Source: DRYS01 sp964491605
Lineage (GTDB): Archaea; Thermoproteota; CALKCG01; B24; DRYS01
NCBI GenBank assembly: GCA_964491605.1
Contig: CAZBGY010000006.1
Coordinates: 1-64,000, forward strand
Reading direction: 5' to 3'
DNA length: 64,000 bases
Shown: piece after piece, positions 53,330-62,687 of the stretch
Layout of the letters: each line of letters starts with the position of its first letter
Position numbering within the stretch: the stretch's first letter is position 1
Position numbers and translations under genes: made by a program
Notes under the pieces: model-generated
What the model saw: the letters and a program-made list of their open reading frames with translations, nothing else
Told to the model about the DNA's origin: nothing
Databases searched by the model: none

Positions 53330-54827
53330 CCCTAGAATACTCATATTCGATACGACGCTTAGGGATGGAGAGCAGACGCCAGGCGTAGCTTTAACACCGG
53401 ATGATAAGCTTGTTATAGCTAGGCAGCTTGATAGGCTTGGCGTAGATATAATAGAAGCCGGCTTCCCGATAACATCTAAAGGCGAAGCTGAAGCTATCCG
53501 GCGTATAGTATCTGAAGGTCTATCCGCTAAGATTTGTGCTCTGGCTAGATGTACTAAAGCCGATATAGATTCTGTGATAGATTGCGGTGTAGATTACATA
53601 CATCTATTCATAGCTACATCGGATCTCCATTTGAAGTATAAGCTTAAGCTTACTAGGGAAGAAGCACTAGGTAGAGCTATCGAAGCTATAGATTACGCTA
53701 AATCGCATGGATTGTACATCGAATTTTCAGCCGAGGATGCTACTAGAACAGATCTAGATTACCTGGTATCATTCTATAAAAGTGTTGTCGAGGCTGGAGT
53801 AGATAAAGTGAATATACCTGATACTGTCGGTACAGCCACACCTAGCAGTATAGCTCGTATAGTATCTAGTGTCGGTAAGGTTGTCGGTAATACGCCTATA
53901 AGCGTTCATTGTCATGATGATTTCGGTTTAGCCGTCGCTAATAGTATCGCAGCTGTGGAGGCTGGTGCTAGGCAGGTTCATGCAACGGTGAACGGTCTAG
54001 GTGAGAGAGCTGGAAACGCAGCACTAGAAGAAATAGCAGTAACACTAAAAATACTATACGGATACGAGGTAAAGCTGAATCTAGCTAAGATATACGAGGT
54101 ATCCCAGCTTGTATCAAGGATTACCGGTGTATCGATACCTCCGAATAAAGCTATAGTAGGGGATAACGCCTTCACACATGAATCAGGTATACATACGCAT
54201 GGCATACTTAAGAATCCGTTAACCTATGAGCCTATACCCCCAGAGATTGTAGGTAGGCGTAGGAGGCTTGTAGCCGGTAAGCATGCAGGTAGACATGGGA
54301 TTATGGAGATGTTGGAGGAGATGGGCGTTAAAGTCTCTGAGGATGAGCTTAAAGCTATCGTAGAGAAGGTTAAGGATTTAGGTGATAAGGGTAAGAAGAT
54401 TACGGATGCGGATCTGCTAGCTATAGCTAGATCTGTAACAGGTAGAGTTAGATCTGAAGAGCGTCGTGTTAAGCTTATGGAGCTAGCTGTTATGACAGGA
54501 TCTAAGGTTATACCAACAGCTTCTGTTAAGCTCGAAGTAGATGGCAAGATCTATGTAGCTGCTGAGACAGGTGTAGGCCCTGTAGACGCAGCTTTAAAAA
54601 CCATAGAAAAGATGCTATCCTCAACTGTGAAAGCTAGGTTGAAATCCTTTAGGCTTGAAGCGATAACCGGGGGGTCGGATGCGTTAGCAGAAGTTGTAAT
54701 AACAGTCGAAGATGATAGAGGTAACACGGTATCGGCTAGAGCCGCTCATGAAGATATAGTTATGGCTAGCGTCGAAGCTATGATAGAAGGTATAAATAGG
54801 CTTATATCGATTAGGAGGGAAAGTTGA
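53319..54827 (+). CDS. leuA: 2-isopropylmalate synthase
   Basis: A 502-residue synthase condensing acetyl-CoA with 2-ketoisovalerate. It opens FDTTLRDGEQTPGVALT, has the metal Asp and His residues in HCHDDFGLAVANS, and NGLGERAGNAALEEIAV. The C-terminal LeuA allosteric domain (about 385-495) is present, so leucine feedback is expected and the protein is more likely LeuA than the shorter homocitrate synthase. Start is TTG 53319 overlapping leuB. Citramalate synthase remains a weaker alternative. Confidence 0.9.
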   Translation: MNVNPRILIFDTTLRDGEQTPGVALTPDDKLVIARQLDRLGVDIIEAGFPITSKGEAEAIRRIVSEGLSAKICALARCTKADIDSVIDCGVDYIHLFIATSDLHLKYKLKLTREEALGRAIEAIDYAKSHGLYIEFSAEDATRTDLDYLVSFYKSVVEAGVDKVNIPDTVGTATPSSIARIVSSVGKVVGNTPISVHCHDDFGLAVANSIAAVEAGARQVHATVNGLGERAGNAALEEIAVTLKILYGYEVKLNLAKIYEVSQLVSRITGVSIPPNKAIVGDNAFTHESGIHTHGILKNPLTYEPIPPEIVGRRRRLVAGKHAGRHGIMEMLEEMGVKVSEDELKAIVEKVKDLGDKGKKITDADLLAIARSVTGRVRSEERRVKLMELAVMTGSKVIPTASVKLEVDGKIYVAAETGVGPVDAALKTIEKMLSSTVKARLKSFRLEAITGGSDALAEVVITVEDDRGNTVSARAAHEDIVMASVEAMIEGINRLISIRRES

Positions 54828-54828
54828 G

Positions 54829-55482
54829 ATTATACAGCTAGCTCTCCTAGCTCTCAACTCGTTTCTAATAGGTTTCTCAGGAGCTCTAGTTCCAGGCCCG
54901 CTATTCGCGGTTACAGTCTCAGAATCTATAAGGCTTAGAAGGAACGTAGGATTCCATATAGTTTTAGGTCATATAGCGGCTGAGATGACGTTGATAGTGA
55001 TTATAGTTTTAGGTTTATCCTACCTGTTTAACAACGTTGAGGTTAGGATAGCTTTAGGTATAATCGGAGGAGGCTTCCTATTATTCACCGCTTACGGTCT
55101 TCTAGTATACCCTATAAAGCATATGGATCGGCAGGTTCAATTTAATCCTAAACAGAATTCTAGGAATCTACCTACGCTAGGATTCCTAACGAGCTTCTCT
55201 AACCCTTACTTCACCATATGGTGGGCCTCTATAGGTAGCCTACTGGTAACTGAGTCGTTAGCTATAGCAGGCTATGTAGGGTTAACTATCTTCCTTATAT
55301 CGCATTGGTGTTCAGATCTCTCCTGGTATATACTCGTATCCTTCCTCTCATGCAAGAGTAGTCTAAAGTTCGGCTCCAAGCCTGTGAAGATCGCTATGTA
55401 TATATGCGGTGTCCTCGTAGTCTCCCTTGCGGTATACTACATTACCGATGCTATCCTAACGTTAACACGGATATTGGCTTAG
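54829..55482 (+). CDS. LysE-family exporter with no canonical start (frame open from ATT 54829)
   Basis: The open frame gives LysE features: LNSFLIGFSGALVPGPLFAVTVSESIR at the N-terminus (first helix), a middle helix-rich core, FLTSFSNPYFTIWWASIG and a final helix, about 218 residues. The first canonical in-frame start, ATG 54985, would lose the first membrane helix. An AGGAGGG ribosome-binding site sits at 54813-54819, about 9 bases before ATT 54829. An in-frame TAA lies further upstream with no ATG/GTG/TTG between. The leuA stop reads TTGA, so a TTG start at 54824 would be the expected overlap, but it is out of frame by one base. Either ATT initiates or one base is missing (for example one A in GAGATTATA). 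It likely exports an amino acid, perhaps branched-chain. Confidence 0.75.
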   Translation: MIQLALLALNSFLIGFSGALVPGPLFAVTVSESIRLRRNVGFHIVLGHIAAEMTLIVIIVLGLSYLFNNVEVRIALGIIGGGFLLFTAYGLLVYPIKHMDRQVQFNPKQNSRNLPTLGFLTSFSNPYFTIWWASIGSLLVTESLAIAGYVGLTIFLISHWCSDLSWYILVSFLSCKSSLKFGSKPVKIAMYICGVLVVSLAVYYITDAILTLTRILA

Positions 55483-56951
55483 AGAGGCTTCAACCCCATG
55501 CATTTAAGCCAAGGCTTAATAATTTCATCCCTCGCACCTAGTTCTGAAAGGAATCCGATAAACTTTCTATAAATATCCATAGCTACATCTAAGTTTTCAG
55601 ATAATACGTTCACATTCTGTCTAGGATCATTTTTAAGATCATAAAGTTCTGTATCTATCCTACCGAATGGTTTTAATATCCTTGACTTTCCATCGACTAT
55701 GAAGGTAACTTCAGCCTCCTCCGCACTTCTACTCTCCTCAGCTGCGAGTATGAGGGACCATCTATCAGTCGTTACGGTAATCCTAAGACCTGCACGTCCT
55801 CCTCTTATCAATGAGGGTGTGGATACAGCTATATCTCTAACTTTTGTTAAATCTCCTCTAACAATTGGTAGAAGGGATCTACCTTGTATATCTACACCGT
55901 ATGGGCCTTCCCCGCATGCAAGCTCCAGTATGGTGGCGGTTATATCCGGAGTTTGAACGAGAGAATCTATTTTCACATTGTTTACCAATCCTAGTTTATC
56001 TGAGAATCTTATTACTAATGGTATATGGGCTACTTCCTCGTAGAGTGGAGCTAAGCCATGATATCCGCCCATTATTATAGACTTCCCTATAAGACCATGC
56101 TCACCTAGGTAGAATCCGTGATCGCTCGTAAATATGATTGTAGTATTATCGAGTAATCCTAGTTCATCTACTTTTTCTAGTAGGAATCCTATCCATCTAT
56201 CGACTAGCGTAGCTTCACCAGCGTACATAGCTCTTATATGAGTAAGCTCGTCGCTAGTTAAGTAATCGCACGGGCCATACGCAGGATATATAACCTCCTC
56301 CCCTTTATACCCGGGATCGTACATATCTACATACCATCTAGGTGGATCCCAAGGCTCATGTGGATCGAAGAAATCTACGTAGAGGAAAAATCTTCTATCA
56401 TAATTTTCTTCAAGCCATCGTGCAGCCTCCATAGCCGTCTTAGCAGGTATCCAATCACTTTCATACCTTCTACCATAATTATTCCTGATATGCTGCACGG
56501 TAGTCTCTACGCTTCTCAGCTTCCATGGGCTGCATGGAAGCTTTATATCGATCGGGCTCGTTCTATAACGATCGTTCTCTTGTCCTCTAATCCAAATCCA
56601 CCCGTCGAATCCACGGTCGAAATTATATCCATCCTTAAGTATGTGCGGAGTATCTGCTATCATCATACACGTATAGCCAGCTTTCCTTAAGATCATAGGG
56701 AGGGTTATCCAATCCCTAGGTAGAGGTGACCAATCGAAATATGTAAACGTAAACCTGCCTGTAAGTAGATCGGCTCTATTAGGCACCGTAGGAAAAGATG
56801 CGTGATAAGCTCTCGTAAACTCTATAGAATCCGAACAGAATCTCTCGATCCTATCCAGTCTAGCTTTTACCCCATCCTTAACGTTAAATCTTCCATGAAG
56901 TAGATCATACCTAAACGTATCTGATACTATGAGTATTATGTTGTTTTGCAT
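55479..56951 (-). CDS. sulfatase-superfamily hydrolase with Thr at the nucleophile position
   Basis: A 490-residue alkaline-phosphatase-superfamily protein with an N-terminal ILIVSDTFRYD (metal Asp11), the active-site region FPTVPNRADLLTG and IFTSDHGFYLGEHG for metal binding. In sulfatases the motif is C/S-x-P-x-R, with the Cys converted to formylglycine. Here residue 55 is Thr (TVPNR), so the formylglycine mechanism is not available. It may be a phosphodiesterase/phosphonate-type hydrolase. No signal peptide. It overlaps the LysE gene end by 4 bases on the opposite strand. Confidence 0.85.
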   Translation of the reverse strand: MQNNIILIVSDTFRYDLLHGRFNVKDGVKARLDRIERFCSDSIEFTRAYHASFPTVPNRADLLTGRFTFTYFDWSPLPRDWITLPMILRKAGYTCMMIADTPHILKDGYNFDRGFDGWIWIRGQENDRYRTSPIDIKLPCSPWKLRSVETTVQHIRNNYGRRYESDWIPAKTAMEAARWLEENYDRRFFLYVDFFDPHEPWDPPRWYVDMYDPGYKGEEVIYPAYGPCDYLTSDELTHIRAMYAGEATLVDRWIGFLLEKVDELGLLDNTTIIFTSDHGFYLGEHGLIGKSIIMGGYHGLAPLYEEVAHIPLVIRFSDKLGLVNNVKIDSLVQTPDITATILELACGEGPYGVDIQGRSLLPIVRGDLTKVRDIAVSTPSLIRGGRAGLRITVTTDRWSLILAAEESRSAEEAEVTFIVDGKSRILKPFGRIDTELYDLKNDPRQNVNVLSENLDVAMDIYRKFIGFLSELGARDEIIKPWLKCMGLKPL

Positions 56952-56992
56952 AGCTAAAGCATAGTTAATTACAATTACTTTAATTTAAAGTT

Positions 56993-57781
56993 TTAAAGCA
57001 TTTTCTCCCTATATAGCCTAGCTATATCCTCTACGATCCTCCTTATATCATCATAGCGACGTATCTCGCTTATGTAGCCGACTATCTTCCTTAACTCTCT
57101 ATTGTTACGAATTTTCGAATATAGGTTCATTAACGATAGGATAATCGATACGTGTAAGATAGCTATGTTAAATTCATCTGTCGAGCGTGGAGACCAAAAC
57201 ATTCTTGATATTTTCTTAAGCTGATCTTCTACGCATCTCTCTACCCCTCCTAATCCTCCGTCCTCACTAGCTTCAACTAAGCTTGAGAGAAATCTATGTA
57301 TATCCTCAGATAACGTATGCATCTCGCTCTCATCGTATTCTAACCTATCTAGGCATACGCCACATAAACCTATCATGCACTCGAAAACCCTAGAACCGCA
57401 TAACCTACATCTGGAAGCGAGTAGTATTATGCGGAATCCTCTTAATGCGTAGCTAGTAGCATCCTCTGGCACTCTAACACGCTGTATAGTTAACCCTCCA
57501 TCATACGTAAAAGTTAAAGCTACATTTCCATCGTCTATCCTACCTACTCTAAGCTTAGGGCTACATATAATCCTACTGATATCTAGTATCCGTATAAGTT
57601 TGCAGAGGATATCGAAATCTAGTTCGCCTAAACCCTTTACGGGTGGATACCTAACCATATATCCTTCATCTGAGATGCATGGCTGTATCGAGATAGCTTT
57701 CCTATCGATAGATGATATGAGGAATTCAAGCTCGCTTAAATATCTACCGCTACATCCATCCTTAAGCTTCACGCATACCAT
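56993..57781 (-). CDS. unknown protein with a zinc-ribbon-like Cys pair cluster
   Basis: The 262-residue product was not recognised. Cysteines CRLC and CGVC at about 123-141 form a likely zinc knuckle in its centre. The N-terminal half looks like a beta-rich domain and the C-terminal half is helical and charged (about 150-260). It lies on the minus strand, 41 bases upstream of the sulfatase-like gene, and is divergent from tatD. Confidence 0.5.
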   Translation of the reverse strand: MVCVKLKDGCSGRYLSELEFLISSIDRKAISIQPCISDEGYMVRYPPVKGLGELDFDILCKLIRILDISRIICSPKLRVGRIDDGNVALTFTYDGGLTIQRVRVPEDATSYALRGFRIILLASRCRLCGSRVFECMIGLCGVCLDRLEYDESEMHTLSEDIHRFLSSLVEASEDGGLGGVERCVEDQLKKISRMFWSPRSTDEFNIAILHVSIILSLMNLYSKIRNNRELRKIVGYISEIRRYDDIRRIVEDIARLYREKML

Positions 57782-57908
57782 ATTCTCTCTAAATCACTCT
57801 CGATACCATATCCTAGATCTGCAGATTTAAAGTTTAAGTTTTAGGTAACCTATCATTTTAAGGCATACTAGTCTTAGAGAATACCTGATATGGATCGGTG
57901 ATATACGA

Positions 57909-58667
57909 TTGGCTATACGGGTTATAGATGCGCATTCTCATCTAGATGAGATAGCCGATGTACATGGAGCTATAGCTAAAGCTAGATCTTCAAATATCGT
58001 AGCGATAATAGCGGTAGGTACTTGCAAGGAATCTAATATTAAGGTAGCTAGGCTCTCTGAAATCTATAAGGACTACGTATATCACGCGATCGGCATACAT
58101 CCATGGAATCTAGAATCGCTCGATCTAGAGGAAGAATTCGATTACTTAAGGTCAGCTTCACGTAACTGTATAGGCATCGGGGAGATAGGTTTAGATTATA
58201 GGATAAAGACTGATAGAAATCTTCAGAGGAAGGTGTTCAGCGAAGCACTTAGTATAGCCGAAAGCAGGAATCTTCCCGTCATTATCCATGCTAGAGCTGC
58301 ATGGAGTGATGCATATAAGATGGTTAAAGATGTTGGAGTCGAGAAAGCTGTATTCCACTGGTTCAGCGGCTCGGATTCCGTTCTCAGAAAGATAGTTAGG
58401 GATGGATATTTGATCTCGGCTACACCTGCCGCCTCGTATAGTTTGACTCATATCAAAGCGATAAAGCTTACTCCGATCGAATATATAATCATTGAATCAG
58501 ATTCACCCGTATCCTACCGTAACGTAGCATCAGATCCATCATGGGCTGTGAAGAGCTTGGAAGCGGTTGCAAAGATTAAAGGTGCTCGTATCGAAGATTT
58601 AGCTGATAAAGTTTTAGAGAATACATGTAGAATTTATAATATAAAGATTCATCGCAAAATATTTTGA
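57909..58667 (+). CDS. TatD-family metal-dependent deoxyribonuclease/hydrolase
   Basis: A 252-residue TatD amidohydrolase with VIDAHSHLDE (metal His-x-His), GIGEIGLDYR (metal Glu), VIIHARAAW (His) and IIESDSPVS (Asp). These are the family metal residues. Members act on DNA ends or small substrates. Start is TTG 57909 with a weak ribosome-binding site, and no alternative is better placed. Confidence 0.9.
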   Translation: MAIRVIDAHSHLDEIADVHGAIAKARSSNIVAIIAVGTCKESNIKVARLSEIYKDYVYHAIGIHPWNLESLDLEEEFDYLRSASRNCIGIGEIGLDYRIKTDRNLQRKVFSEALSIAESRNLPVIIHARAAWSDAYKMVKDVGVEKAVFHWFSGSDSVLRKIVRDGYLISATPAASYSLTHIKAIKLTPIEYIIIESDSPVSYRNVASDPSWAVKSLEAVAKIKGARIEDLADKVLENTCRIYNIKIHRKIF

Positions 58668-58707
58668 ACTAATAGTATAGTTGATTTTGCCTAAGAGTTG
58701 AAGATCT

Positions 58708-59208
58708 ATGGGTTACACGAGGAAAATCGCCTTCATAGCGCTCGTATCATCCTTGTACGCTGTTCTAACAATAATCCCTGGATATCTATCATTTGGACCT
58801 ATACAGCTTAGGATATCCGATATGCTTATACCTTTATCAGCGATCTACGGCTACCCAGCTTGCATAGCCGTAACGATTGGATGCATAGTCGCTAACGCAT
58901 TCTACTTCGTAAGCTGGATGGATGTCGTCATCGGGTCTATAGCGAATCTCATTGCATCCCTCCTTATATACTATATGAAGAGGAATCTCCTATTAGCTAC
59001 AATTGTATCAAGCTTCGTCATAGGCTTCACCGTGGGTAGTTATCTATGGCTATTCTTCCCACCGCTAGACATAGGCATCCCTCTACACCCCTCCATCATG
59101 ATAGGTATAAGCATATCTGCTAGTAGCTTACTAACAGTATCAGGTCTAGGATACATCCTCGTAAAAACCCTAATGAGAACTCTACCCGAAAATCTGAAGA
59201 AGCTCTAG
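58708..59208 (+). CDS. QueT-family membrane transporter
   Basis: A 166-residue protein with five to six hydrophobic helices, the opening KIAFIALVSSLYAVLTIIPG and the SFGPIQLRISDMLIPLSAIYG segment typical of QueT, thought to be an ECF-type substrate-binding subunit for a queuosine precursor. In archaea the related product is archaeosine, so a deazaguanine substrate is plausible but unproved. It follows tatD after 40 bases, starting at ATG. Confidence 0.8.
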   Translation: MGYTRKIAFIALVSSLYAVLTIIPGYLSFGPIQLRISDMLIPLSAIYGYPACIAVTIGCIVANAFYFVSWMDVVIGSIANLIASLLIYYMKRNLLLATIVSSFVIGFTVGSYLWLFFPPLDIGIPLHPSIMIGISISASSLLTVSGLGYILVKTLMRTLPENLKKL

Positions 59209-59254
59209 TAAATACTGACTACAACAGCCTCAGCCCTTATTTAAGATTAAAACC

Positions 59255-60238
59255 CTAGATATCTATACCTATCAAGCTTTTTAACTCTTCAAGCTTCCTT
59301 CTCCTCTCCTCTATGTACTTATCCGCCTCCCCTCTATATACGGGCTTACTCTTTTCCACCTCGTCTATCATAGCTTCTGGGATCCTAGTTATAGCTTCAA
59401 AAACTCTTCCTGTAAAGTATCTTGTAGGAATCTTCCTCTTTCTCAATTCTTCATCTATAATCTCGCCGTTTAGCCGTACTAGATATTCTCCATGCGATGC
59501 ATAGGTAAACCCCCAATCTGAACCGAAGCATGGTATATATTCTCTAGCTAAGATCGTATGCTTAAAGACAGATCTTACAGTTGCAGCTATATTATAGAAA
59601 TGTACTTGAAAGATGTATTTAGAGAATGTAGGCGACTCTGATTGGACAGATAATACTCCCTCACTCGAAAGCTTCGAAGATATGGTTTCAAAAGACTCGT
59701 AGGTATAGAGTCCAGCCGATATCAATGATACAGGATCCGTCAGATCCATTATAACTATATCGAATGGCTTCCCACTCCATTCTCCTATGAATCTACATGC
59801 ATCCATGTATACCGGCTTAACTCTAGGATCATCGAATGCTCCCTGGGAGACCTCCCCTAGATATCTACGGCATATATCTACAACCTTCCTATCTATATCT
59901 ACTAGGTAGACTTCATCCACGCTGTCGTATTTCAGAACTTCTCTAAGAATCCCCCCATCTCCACCCCCAAGGATAGCGATCCTTCTAGGATTCGGATGAG
60001 CAAGCATAGCTGGATGTGTTAGCACCTCATGGTATATGTGCTCATCTAGGGTCGATAACTGAGGTTTCCCATCTAATATTAGCATCTTCCCGAATACTGG
60101 GTGTTCGTATACCTCTACAAACTGGTATTCCGTCCTCTCGATGCATAGTATCTTCGTGAAAGAGTATGCATGGATATAGTTGGGAGCTAACTGCTCTATG
60201 GATATTCTTCCTAGAACTAGGAAATCTTGAGTAAGCAT
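59255..60238 (-). CDS. speE: spermidine synthase-family aminopropyltransferase
   Basis: A 327-residue enzyme that moves an aminopropyl group from decarboxylated SAM to putrescine or agmatine, leaving MTA. It has ILDGKPQLSTLDEHIYHE near 55-72, GGGDGGILREVLK (about 92-104), the acidic VDIDRKVVD and the catalytic MDLTDPVSL. The C-terminus extends past the usual end (about 300) by a charged tail. It lies next to speD on the same strand, with a 39-base gap. Some TACK archaea use agmatine as substrate. Confidence 0.92.
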   Translation of the reverse strand: MLTQDFLVLGRISIEQLAPNYIHAYSFTKILCIERTEYQFVEVYEHPVFGKMLILDGKPQLSTLDEHIYHEVLTHPAMLAHPNPRRIAILGGGDGGILREVLKYDSVDEVYLVDIDRKVVDICRRYLGEVSQGAFDDPRVKPVYMDACRFIGEWSGKPFDIVIMDLTDPVSLISAGLYTYESFETISSKLSSEGVLSVQSESPTFSKYIFQVHFYNIAATVRSVFKHTILAREYIPCFGSDWGFTYASHGEYLVRLNGEIIDEELRKRKIPTRYFTGRVFEAITRIPEAMIDEVEKSKPVYRGEADKYIEERRRKLEELKSLIGIDI

Positions 60239-60277
60239 ATCTATAAAATTTCCGTTGATTAATATTTAAAACTTGAT

Positions 60278-60709
60278 CTATTTAGGAGGCTCAGCCGATA
60301 GAACAGTTTTACGTACCGCTACTCCATCGTTCAAGATTGGACTAGCCCTCGATAGAGTTATAACACCTCTTTTAAGCTCGGTAACCTTCACCTTCTCCGG
60401 TTTAAGCTTCTCGTATATCACGTCGTAAGCTCTCCACGGATCCTTACTGCCGCATACAAATATATCCACTGCTGCATAGCCATACTCAGGCCAGGTATGG
60501 ATGGCTAGATGGGATTCGCCGACTATCACGAGCGATGTAACTCCTGGTATAAAGTTATGGGTTTTCGAAGCTATGATAGTTAGATCAGCCCTTCTAGCTG
60601 CCTCGAGTAATAATTCCTCCATTAGCTGGGGGTTGCTTAGATAGTTATCATCACATCCATACATTTCCGCTACTATATGTCTACCTAGGGTTAGCTTAAT
60701 CCTGCTCAT
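60278..60709 (-). CDS. speD: S-adenosylmethionine (or arginine) decarboxylase proenzyme
   Basis: A 143-residue self-cleaving proenzyme. The processing site is Glu65-Ser66 in VIVGESHLAIHTWPE, where Ser66 becomes the pyruvoyl cofactor, and Cys86 and His71 match conserved active-site residues. Crenarchaeal relatives of this fold decarboxylate arginine to agmatine, so the sequence cannot fix the substrate. It precedes speE on the same strand, which favours polyamine synthesis either way. Confidence 0.9.
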   Translation of the reverse strand: MSRIKLTLGRHIVAEMYGCDDNYLSNPQLMEELLLEAARRADLTIIASKTHNFIPGVTSLVIVGESHLAIHTWPEYGYAAVDIFVCGSKDPWRAYDVIYEKLKPEKVKVTELKRGVITLSRASPILNDGVAVRKTVLSAEPPK

Positions 60710-60787
60710 AGCCCTTACATGTCTATATTTAGCTCTAAGATAAATTTTACTCGTAAAGCCAAAAGAAACCGGATGAAACCTATTTTA

Positions 60788-60844
60788 ACCTAAAAATCTC
60801 TAGTAGAACTTAGATTAAAACCCTTATTAGAGATTTATTTAGGT
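60788..60844. repeat. imperfect inverted repeat upstream of speD
   Basis: AAATCTCTA (60794-60802) and TAGAGATTT (60828-60836) are perfect complements, extended by ACCTA (60788-60792) and TAGGT (60840-60844). The 25-base loop is AT-rich. It lies between the pyrB stop and the speD start on the minus strand, so it may be a pyrB terminator-like hairpin or an operator for speD. Confidence 0.45.
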
Positions 60845-60863
60845 AAAGAATCCTTACTTGGGT

Positions 60864-61811
60864 TTATTTAGCTGGTAAAGCTCCTAAAATCAGAGATATG
60901 ATAGACATACGTGTTAATAGGCCGTAATACACTTGCCGGAAGTATACGGCGTTAGGTGTAGAATCCACTTCGATCGCTATCTCATCGACTCTAGGTAGCG
61001 GATGCATTATTATAGCATCTTTCTTCATCTTAGATACTGTTTCGAGCGTTATCTTATACGAACCCTTAACCTTCATATACTCGCTCTCATCTACAAACCT
61101 CTCCTTCTGTATTCTCGTGACATAGAGTACATCAAGTTCCGGAAGTATCTCGTTCATATTATTCAACTCGTGAACCTCTATCTTGCCGCTTATATACCTT
61201 AAAACCTCCCCCCTCATCCTCAAAAGTTCTGGTGATATCAGGTAGAGTTTAACGTCATAGTTGGATAGAGCATATGCTAAGCTATGGGTTGTACGTCCAT
61301 ACCTTAAATCGCCTAGAATACCTATTTTAAGTCCATCGATACGTTTCTTGCATCTTCTTATAGTGTATAGGTCAAGCATAGCTTGGGTTGGATGCTCTTC
61401 AGCTCCTGATCCACCGTTAATTACAGGTATATCGGCTACTTCTGCTGCAAGCCTAGCCGCCCCCTCCATAGGATGTCTAAGGACTATTAGATCAGCATAG
61501 TTCTGTACGACCTTCACCGTATCGATTAGCGTCTCGCCTTTTTCGATAGATGCCCTCATAGGCTCGCCCATATCGAGCGTTAATCCTCCAAGCTTCTTCA
61601 TAGCTGCTTCAAAGCTAAGCCTAGTTCTAGTGGATGGCTCAAAGAATAGTATGGCCATAGTCTTCCCTGCTAATATGCCTCTATATTTATCCATATACCG
61701 TTCTATCTCATCGGCTACATCCATTATATACTCTAGTTGTTCCCGGTTGAAATCTAGGATAGAGATAACATCTCTACCGTTGAAATCCCTAGGGGTGGTC
61801 ATTGTACACAC
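60864..61811 (-). CDS. pyrB: aspartate carbamoyltransferase catalytic subunit
   Basis: PyrB makes carbamoyl aspartate in pyrimidine synthesis. The 315-residue protein has FFEPSTRTRLSFEAAM (about 55-70), EEHPTQAMLDLY (about 136-147) and HPLPRVDEI. All substrate residues are visible. The regulatory subunit pyrI, usually next to it in archaea, is not in the adjoining sequence; the next same-strand gene is speD, 154 bases later. It may therefore be a stand-alone enzyme or its pyrI may lie elsewhere. Confidence 0.96.
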   Translation of the reverse strand: MCTMTTPRDFNGRDVISILDFNREQLEYIMDVADEIERYMDKYRGILAGKTMAILFFEPSTRTRLSFEAAMKKLGGLTLDMGEPMRASIEKGETLIDTVKVVQNYADLIVLRHPMEGAARLAAEVADIPVINGGSGAEEHPTQAMLDLYTIRRCKKRIDGLKIGILGDLRYGRTTHSLAYALSNYDVKLYLISPELLRMRGEVLRYISGKIEVHELNNMNEILPELDVLYVTRIQKERFVDESEYMKVKGSYKITLETVSKMKKDAIIMHPLPRVDEIAIEVDSTPNAVYFRQVYYGLLTRMSIISLILGALPAK

Positions 61812-61895
61812 CTCAGCCCCATAAATTCTAAGTTAAAATCTTATGCTCTTAAACATAGCAGTCAAAATATCTTGAAGTAGAGGGTTGAGCTCGTC

Positions 61896-62687
61896 TTGGA
61901 TTTCCACGTAATAGTGCTAGTTAAACATGTCCCCGATATAGAGAAAGTTAGATTCGACGTAGAGGCCGGTAGGATCGATAGAAGTTCAGCTCCAGGAGAG
62001 ATAAATCCCTTCGATCTTAATGCTATAGAAGTCGCGGTACAGATTAAAGAAAGGCTTGGAGGTGTAGTAACAGCTTTAAGTATGGGCCCTCCTCAAGCTG
62101 AATCCTCTCTTAAAGATGCAGTAGCTAGGGGTGTGGATAGAGCTATACTACTAACGGATCATAGATTCGCTGGTGCGGATACTCTAGCTACATCCTATAC
62201 GCTTGCCTCTGCTATAAGGAAGCTCGGTAGATATGATCTCATAGTATGCGGAGAGAAAACGGTGGATGGCGATACGGGTCAGGTTGGACCCGAGGTAGCT
62301 GAGCATCTAGGTATACCTCACGTAGCCTATGTATGCGAAGTTAAAGAGATCTACATGAACCGTCTAGTGGTCGTATCCGATATGGGTGATAGATTTCTCA
62401 TAGAAGTTAAACTTCCAGCTCTCATAACAGTAACAAAGGATGTGAATACTCCTAGGCTTCCAACTCTAAGAGATACACTAAGAGCTCGAAGGGTTAAGAT
62501 AGAAAATTGGAATGCAGACCATCTAGTAGGCTACATAGATATGTCTAGGATCGGGCTTACAGGTTCACGTACACAAGTTTTCAAGATAGTCATACCATCT
62601 GAGGAACATAGACGCGGTATCATATTCAGAGGAGCTGATTCTATCGGTAAGCTTGTGGAAGCTCTTCGTAAGGAGGGGCTGATATGA
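61896..62687 (+). CDS. etfB: electron transfer flavoprotein beta subunit
   Basis: A 263-residue EtfB, starting at TTG, with VLVKHVPDIEKVRFD at the N-terminus, a LLTDHRFAGADTLATSY segment and the DGDTGQVGPEVAEHLGIPHV region. That last motif is associated with the bifurcating ETF group (from memory). It overlaps etfA by 4 bases (ATGA). Together with EtfA and a GlcD-type protein next door, it would move electrons between a hydroxyacid dehydrogenase and NAD or ferredoxin. Confidence 0.93.
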   Translation: MDFHVIVLVKHVPDIEKVRFDVEAGRIDRSSAPGEINPFDLNAIEVAVQIKERLGGVVTALSMGPPQAESSLKDAVARGVDRAILLTDHRFAGADTLATSYTLASAIRKLGRYDLIVCGEKTVDGDTGQVGPEVAEHLGIPHVAYVCEVKEIYMNRLVVVSDMGDRFLIEVKLPALITVTKDVNTPRLPTLRDTLRARRVKIENWNADHLVGYIDMSRIGLTGSRTQVFKIVIPSEEHRRGIIFRGADSIGKLVEALRKEGLI

